Positions 21,197 to 24,361 of a stretch of DNA of 24,361 nucleotides are shown here, one piece after another. Below the pieces are notes generated by a model. The model did no database searches. It was not told where the DNA came from and saw only the letters and a list, made by a program, of their open reading frames with translations. Within the stretch, counting starts at the first letter, position 1; every line of letters starts with the position of its first letter. The stretch is from CAYUTA01 sp964447605 (GTDB lineage: Bacteria; Bacillota; Clostridia; Christensenellales; CAG-138). Made by a program: the position numbers and the translations under genes. The stretch covers positions 1 to 24,361 of the forward strand of contig CAYUTA010000036.1 in NCBI GenBank assembly GCA_964447605.1, given 5' to 3'.

Positions 21197-23100
21197 ATCC
21201 TGCGTATCCTTCCCGGACGGTCGAGCACATAACCGCCAAGGCGATCCAGCCGCTCGGCAAACGCGTCCGTTTGCAGCACTTTCAAGAAGGATTGTATCAT
21301 GGAATCCGCCATTGCGTCCAGCCCAACCAGCAGATCGTACCGCTCGTTGCAGATGGGGATAAAGTCCAGCCCATAGATTCTTGCCGCCGAAAGGATGCCC
21401 AGCCCACAGTCCGCCGTGCCGGACGCGATCTGGGCGGCTACCGCCGTATGCGTCGTCTCCTCGCGGGCATATCCGTCCACCGCGTCCGCCGCAATGCCCT
21501 CCCGCCGCAGCAGAAAGTCGCACAAAATGCGCGTGCCGCTGCCCTTTTGCCGGTTGACATAGGAGATGCCCGCGTCAAAAATTTGCGCAAAGGCGCGGAC
21601 GCCCTTTGGATTGCCCGGCGCTACCATCAGCCCCTGAACGCGCTGCACGCATTCAACAAGCGCCACGCCTCCCCCGGGGAAAAACCGTTCCACATAGGAC
21701 TCGTTGTAGCCCCCGTCACGCTCGTCGAGCAGGTGCACGCCGCCAAGCTGCGCCTCTCCCCGCAGCACGGCCATGATGCCGCCCATGCTGCCGACATGCG
21801 CGCTGGAGACAAACGCGCCCGGGTCTGCGCGCCGCATGAGGTCGGCCGCCTCGTCGATCAGGGGGTCGTGGCTGCCCACCACGCGGACCGTACGCGCAAT
21901 GCGTTCCATTGGCCGGAGCAGCCGCGCGTGGGCGCGGTCCCCAGCGTCAAAGCCCTCGCACGATTGCGGTACGTCGATCAGGCAGTCCGCCTTGATGAAC
22001 GAGGAAACCACGCCCGCACCGCGGTTGAGCGGCACGGCGGCAAGCCGTCCCCCGGCGTTCAGCCCGAGCGTTGCGCGTACGAACTCGCGGTATTTCAGCG
22101 AGGAGTTCAGCTTCCGTCCCATCGTTACGCATACATGCTCCACCTGTGCGCGCGGACGCATCAAAAGCGCGTCGATAACCGGGCAAAACAACTCCGTAAG
22201 CACCACAATGCCGGAAACGGGATAGCCCGGCACGCCGACAACGGGCTTTGCCCCCACCCGTCCAAGCACCGCCGGTTTACCTGGCCGGATCGCAACGCCA
22301 TGAAAGCACACCTCGCCCAGCGCGCGGATGACCGCCGCCGTGTCGTCGTCACGTCCTGCGGACGTTCCCGCGCACAGCAGAACCGCGTCGCATTCGCCGG
22401 CGGCCGCGGAAAGCGCTCCGGAGATTTGATCAAACGCGTCCGGCACAATGGGATACACCACGGGCTCCGCTCCCCAGCGGCACAGCATGCCGGAAAAGAT
22501 CGCGCTGTTGAATTCCATAATCTCGCCGTCCGCCGGGTGTTCGCCAGGCGCGACGATTTCGTCGCCCGTTGGAACAATGCCCACGCGCGGCTTTGCCAGC
22601 ACCTCCACGCGCAACACCCCGCCCGCCAGCAGCGCCCCCATCATCGCGGGCTCAACTGCGGTAAATGACGGCAGAATCATATCGCCCGCCGCCACATCCT
22701 CGCCGATCTGGCGCACATGCTGCCACGGCGCGGCGGCGGAATAAAGTGCAATACCACCGTCCGTTTCCACGCAGTCCTCGATCATCACAACCGCGTTGCA
22801 GCCCTTTGGCAGCGGGTCGCCCGTGTCCACGCGCACAAACTGCGTTTCTTTTAGCGTCACCGGAGTCGTTTCCGTCGCGCCGAACGTGACCGCCGCGTCG
22901 AGCGCAATCCCGTCCATCGCACAGGCATTGTAGTGCGGCGCGCAGATGCGCGCAGATACGGCATGGGCCGTTACGCGGTCAAGCGCCTCGGCCGTCGCAA
23001 CCGTTTCCGTACGATATGCCATGCCGTGTTCCTTTAAAAATTCCAAATAATCCGCAACCGCCCGTTCCAGCGACACATTGCTCAGATACCCGTATTTCAT
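21181..23100 (-). CDS. MoeA fused to a periplasmic-binding-protein-like domain
   Basis: The 639-residue product joins two parts. Residues 1 to about 400 are MoeA, the molybdopterin molybdotransferase that inserts metal into adenylylated molybdopterin. It shows PHYNACAMDGIAL (55-67), VDTGDPLPKGCNAVVMIED (91-109), VPTGDEIV (176-183), AGTSAGRDDDT (244-254, in place of the usual SGGSSVG..D), GVAIRPGKPAVLG and VGVPGYPVSG. Residues about 402-639 are a type-2 binding-protein-like domain (RVVGSHDPLIDEAADLMRR, then RQKGSGTRILCDFLLR), as in the known MoeA/LysR-substrate-binding fusions. This part has no signal peptide and should be cytoplasmic; it may sense or deliver molybdate or tungstate. The ATG at 23100 follows AGGAGG and lies 13 bases after moeA. 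It is a second, diverged MoeA beside a complete one. Confidence 0.92.
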   Translation of the reverse strand: MKYGYLSNVSLERAVADYLEFLKEHGMAYRTETVATAEALDRVTAHAVSARICAPHYNACAMDGIALDAAVTFGATETTPVTLKETQFVRVDTGDPLPKGCNAVVMIEDCVETDGGIALYSAAAPWQHVRQIGEDVAAGDMILPSFTAVEPAMMGALLAGGVLRVEVLAKPRVGIVPTGDEIVAPGEHPADGEIMEFNSAIFSGMLCRWGAEPVVYPIVPDAFDQISGALSAAAGECDAVLLCAGTSAGRDDDTAAVIRALGEVCFHGVAIRPGKPAVLGRVGAKPVVGVPGYPVSGIVVLTELFCPVIDALLMRPRAQVEHVCVTMGRKLNSSLKYREFVRATLGLNAGGRLAAVPLNRGAGVVSSFIKADCLIDVPQSCEGFDAGDRAHARLLRPMERIARTVRVVGSHDPLIDEAADLMRRADPGAFVSSAHVGSMGGIMAVLRGEAQLGGVHLLDERDGGYNESYVERFFPGGGVALVECVQRVQGLMVAPGNPKGVRAFAQIFDAGISYVNRQKGSGTRILCDFLLRREGIAADAVDGYAREETTHTAVAAQIASGTADCGLGILSAARIYGLDFIPICNERYDLLVGLDAMADSMIQSFLKVLQTDAFAERLDRLGGYVLDRPGRIRRIWKRN

Positions 23101-23113
23101 GCTGCCTCCTGAT

Positions 23114-24325
23114 TCACAGAGTCTCCCAAAGGTAAACCGTCACACGCGCGCCGCGCGCAACTCCTTCCGCATCGCGCGGAATACACAGGAACCCATCGGC
23201 CTGCGACAGTGTGGTAATCAACCCGGACTTGCCCATAACAGGCGCCGCCCGCCCTTCCCCGATCAGCCGCACGGGCACGTATTCTTCGCGGCCGTGGTTG
23301 GAGGGAATCGCTGCCGTCAGCTCCGCCTGCCGCGTCAAAGGCTCCCGCGTTGTGCCGAGCATCCGCGCCAGCATCGGAAGCACCAGCAGCCGGCAGATAA
23401 AGTACGCCGCAACCGGATGCCCCGGCAGGCCTATGACCGGCACGCCGTTGATCTGCCCGCACAGCGTCGGCTTTCCCGGCTTGACCGACAGGCCGTGAAA
23501 CAGCAGCGCGCCAAGCGATTCGACCAACCGCGCCGCCGCGTCGCGCGCGCCGACGGAGCTTCCGCCTGAAAGCAGCACAAGCTCTGAAGTTTCGGCCGCG
23601 GCCGCCAAGGCCTTTTGCAGCGCGCCTTCATCGTCCGGCACCAAAGCGCGCGCCGCGACTCGGGCGCCCGCCGCAACGCACTGCGCTTCCAGCATCGGCC
23701 CGTTTACGTCGCGTACCTGCCCGCGGGCAGGCGTCTGCCGCACATCCACCAGTTCGTTGCCCGTGGATAAAATGGTTACGCGCGGCGACCCGCGCACCGG
23801 AACCCGCGCATAGCCCAGGGCCGCCAAAGCACCGATATCCTGCGGCTCCAACCGCCGTCCCGCCCTGAGCACGGCCGTCCCGGCCGCCGCGTCGTCACCG
23901 GTGAACACCACATGCCGGCCGGGCGCCGTGGGCTTTTCCACGGCAATCATCCCGTCGCCAAAGTTGTCCGTGTATTCGATCATCACCATTGCATCCGCTC
24001 CCGCCGGCAATTCCCCGCCGGTCGGCACATACGCGCACCGGCCGGGCGACAGCGCAAACCCGGCCCGCTCACCCATGGAAACCTCGCCGACACACGCCAG
24101 AAGTGCCGGAATGCTTTCACTGCAGCCAAACGTATCGCAGGCGCGCACCGCATAGCCGTCCACAGTGGCGCGCACAAAATCCGGGATGTTCTCCCTTGCG
24201 GTGGCATCCTGCGCCAGCACACGGTGCAGAGCCTGGTCAAGCGGTATATCCTCGGGTTCCATAACGGTGCTGAATCGTGCGCAAAGCAAAGCGGTTGCCT
24301 CGTCAAGCGTCAATACGGTTCGCAT
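23114..24325 (-). CDS. moeA: Molybdopterin molybdenumtransferase MoeA
   Basis: MoeA inserts molybdate (or tungstate) into molybdopterin-AMP. The 403-residue product is of normal length, with the domain order of MoeA. DFVRATVDGYAV (49-60) resembles the usual S-MDGYA motif, with Thr-Val in place of Ala-Met. PTGGELPAGADAMVMIEY is at 101-118, STGNEL at 187-192, LSGGSSVGARD at 252-262 with the catalytic-type Asp262, GLSVKPGKPTLCG at 278-290 and GLPGHPVAAY at 299-308. Domain IV closes the chain. The ATG at 24325 has GAGAGG upstream. It is the first gene of the cluster visible here; the promoter would lie at or beyond the right edge, since bases 24326-24361 show none. It differs clearly from the moeA-PBP product, so the pair may serve different metals or enzymes. 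Confidence 0.96.
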   Translation of the reverse strand: MRTVLTLDEATALLCARFSTVMEPEDIPLDQALHRVLAQDATARENIPDFVRATVDGYAVRACDTFGCSESIPALLACVGEVSMGERAGFALSPGRCAYVPTGGELPAGADAMVMIEYTDNFGDGMIAVEKPTAPGRHVVFTGDDAAAGTAVLRAGRRLEPQDIGALAALGYARVPVRGSPRVTILSTGNELVDVRQTPARGQVRDVNGPMLEAQCVAAGARVAARALVPDDEGALQKALAAAAETSELVLLSGGSSVGARDAAARLVESLGALLFHGLSVKPGKPTLCGQINGVPVIGLPGHPVAAYFICRLLVLPMLARMLGTTREPLTRQAELTAAIPSNHGREEYVPVRLIGEGRAAPVMGKSGLITTLSQADGFLCIPRDAEGVARGARVTVYLWETL

Positions 24326-24361
24326 ATCAACAAGCCTCTCTTTCAGACGGAAAAACGATAT

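Noticed and set aside
19718..21232. Long plus-strand open frame of 504 codons
   Set aside because: Antisense to moaA, half-MOSC and moaC, which have clear motifs. Composition is typical of a shadow frame.
21271..22668. Long plus-strand open frame of 465 codons
   Set aside because: Antisense to the moeA-PBP gene and lacking recognisable domains or a start signal.
1..24361. CRISPR arrays, tRNA or rRNA genes, transposases, phage genes
   Set aside because: I looked for regularly spaced repeats, cloverleaf-like sequences and mobile-element proteins and saw none.

Overview
The window looks like the chromosome of a high-GC, endospore-forming member of the Clostridia (Bacillota). Three things support this. 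There is a SpoIVFA/SpoIVFB pair. Ribosomal protein L27 carries the Firmicutes-type N-terminal extension with its dedicated protease Prp, in rplU-prp-rpmA order. Near-consensus sigma-A promoters and AGGAGG ribosome binding sites are common. The genus cannot be fixed from the sequence alone. No tRNA, rRNA, CRISPR array, transposase or prophage gene was seen.

Layout, left to right. (1) 101-2451: a small helical protein of unknown function and a GH13 alpha-glucosidase with an unusual N-terminal domain and its own promoter, both on the minus strand. (2) 2691-12467, all minus strand, read from right to left: spoIVFA-spoIVFB; then, from an internal promoter, a radical SAM protein, its DUF2344 partner and RNase G, closed by a strong terminator; then an MBOAT O-acyltransferase with a DHHW/AlgJ-like partner; then rplU-prp-rpmA from its own promoter, closed by a strong terminator. 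This is the conserved spoIVF / rng / rplU-rpmA neighbourhood of Firmicutes, split by a lower-GC polysaccharide O-acetylation cassette. (3) 12536-14924: a divergent plus-strand operon with a metal-dependent amidohydrolase and alanine racemase. (4) 14925-15272: a gene-free convergent region that holds a structured, repeat-bounded element. (5) 15273-16660: recX-nnrD on the minus strand, apparently transcribed without a leader. (6) 16969-18801: a membrane-anchored VanW-family protein on the plus strand with a strong terminator. (7) 18959-24325: a minus-strand molybdenum/tungsten cofactor cluster, in transcription order moeA, a moeA-PBP fusion, moaC, an 88-residue half-MOSC protein, moaA, and a full MOSC protein.

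How the parts work together. The cofactor genes cover the first step of molybdopterin synthesis (MoaA, MoaC) and metal insertion (two MoeA paralogues). MOSC-type cysteine chemistry is represented twice. MoaD, MoaE, MogA/MoaB and a metal transporter are not in the window. The O-acylation cassette has the expected membrane acyl-carrier and extracytoplasmic transferase halves. Its membrane subunit contains a run of ten G, which could make surface modification phase-variable.

The most notable observations are the half-MOSC protein, the G10 tract in the MBOAT gene, the insertion of the acylation cassette into an otherwise conserved locus, and the repeat-bounded element at 14953-15202. Positions, motifs and spacings were read by eye. 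Family assignments come from recognition of motifs, not from database searches.
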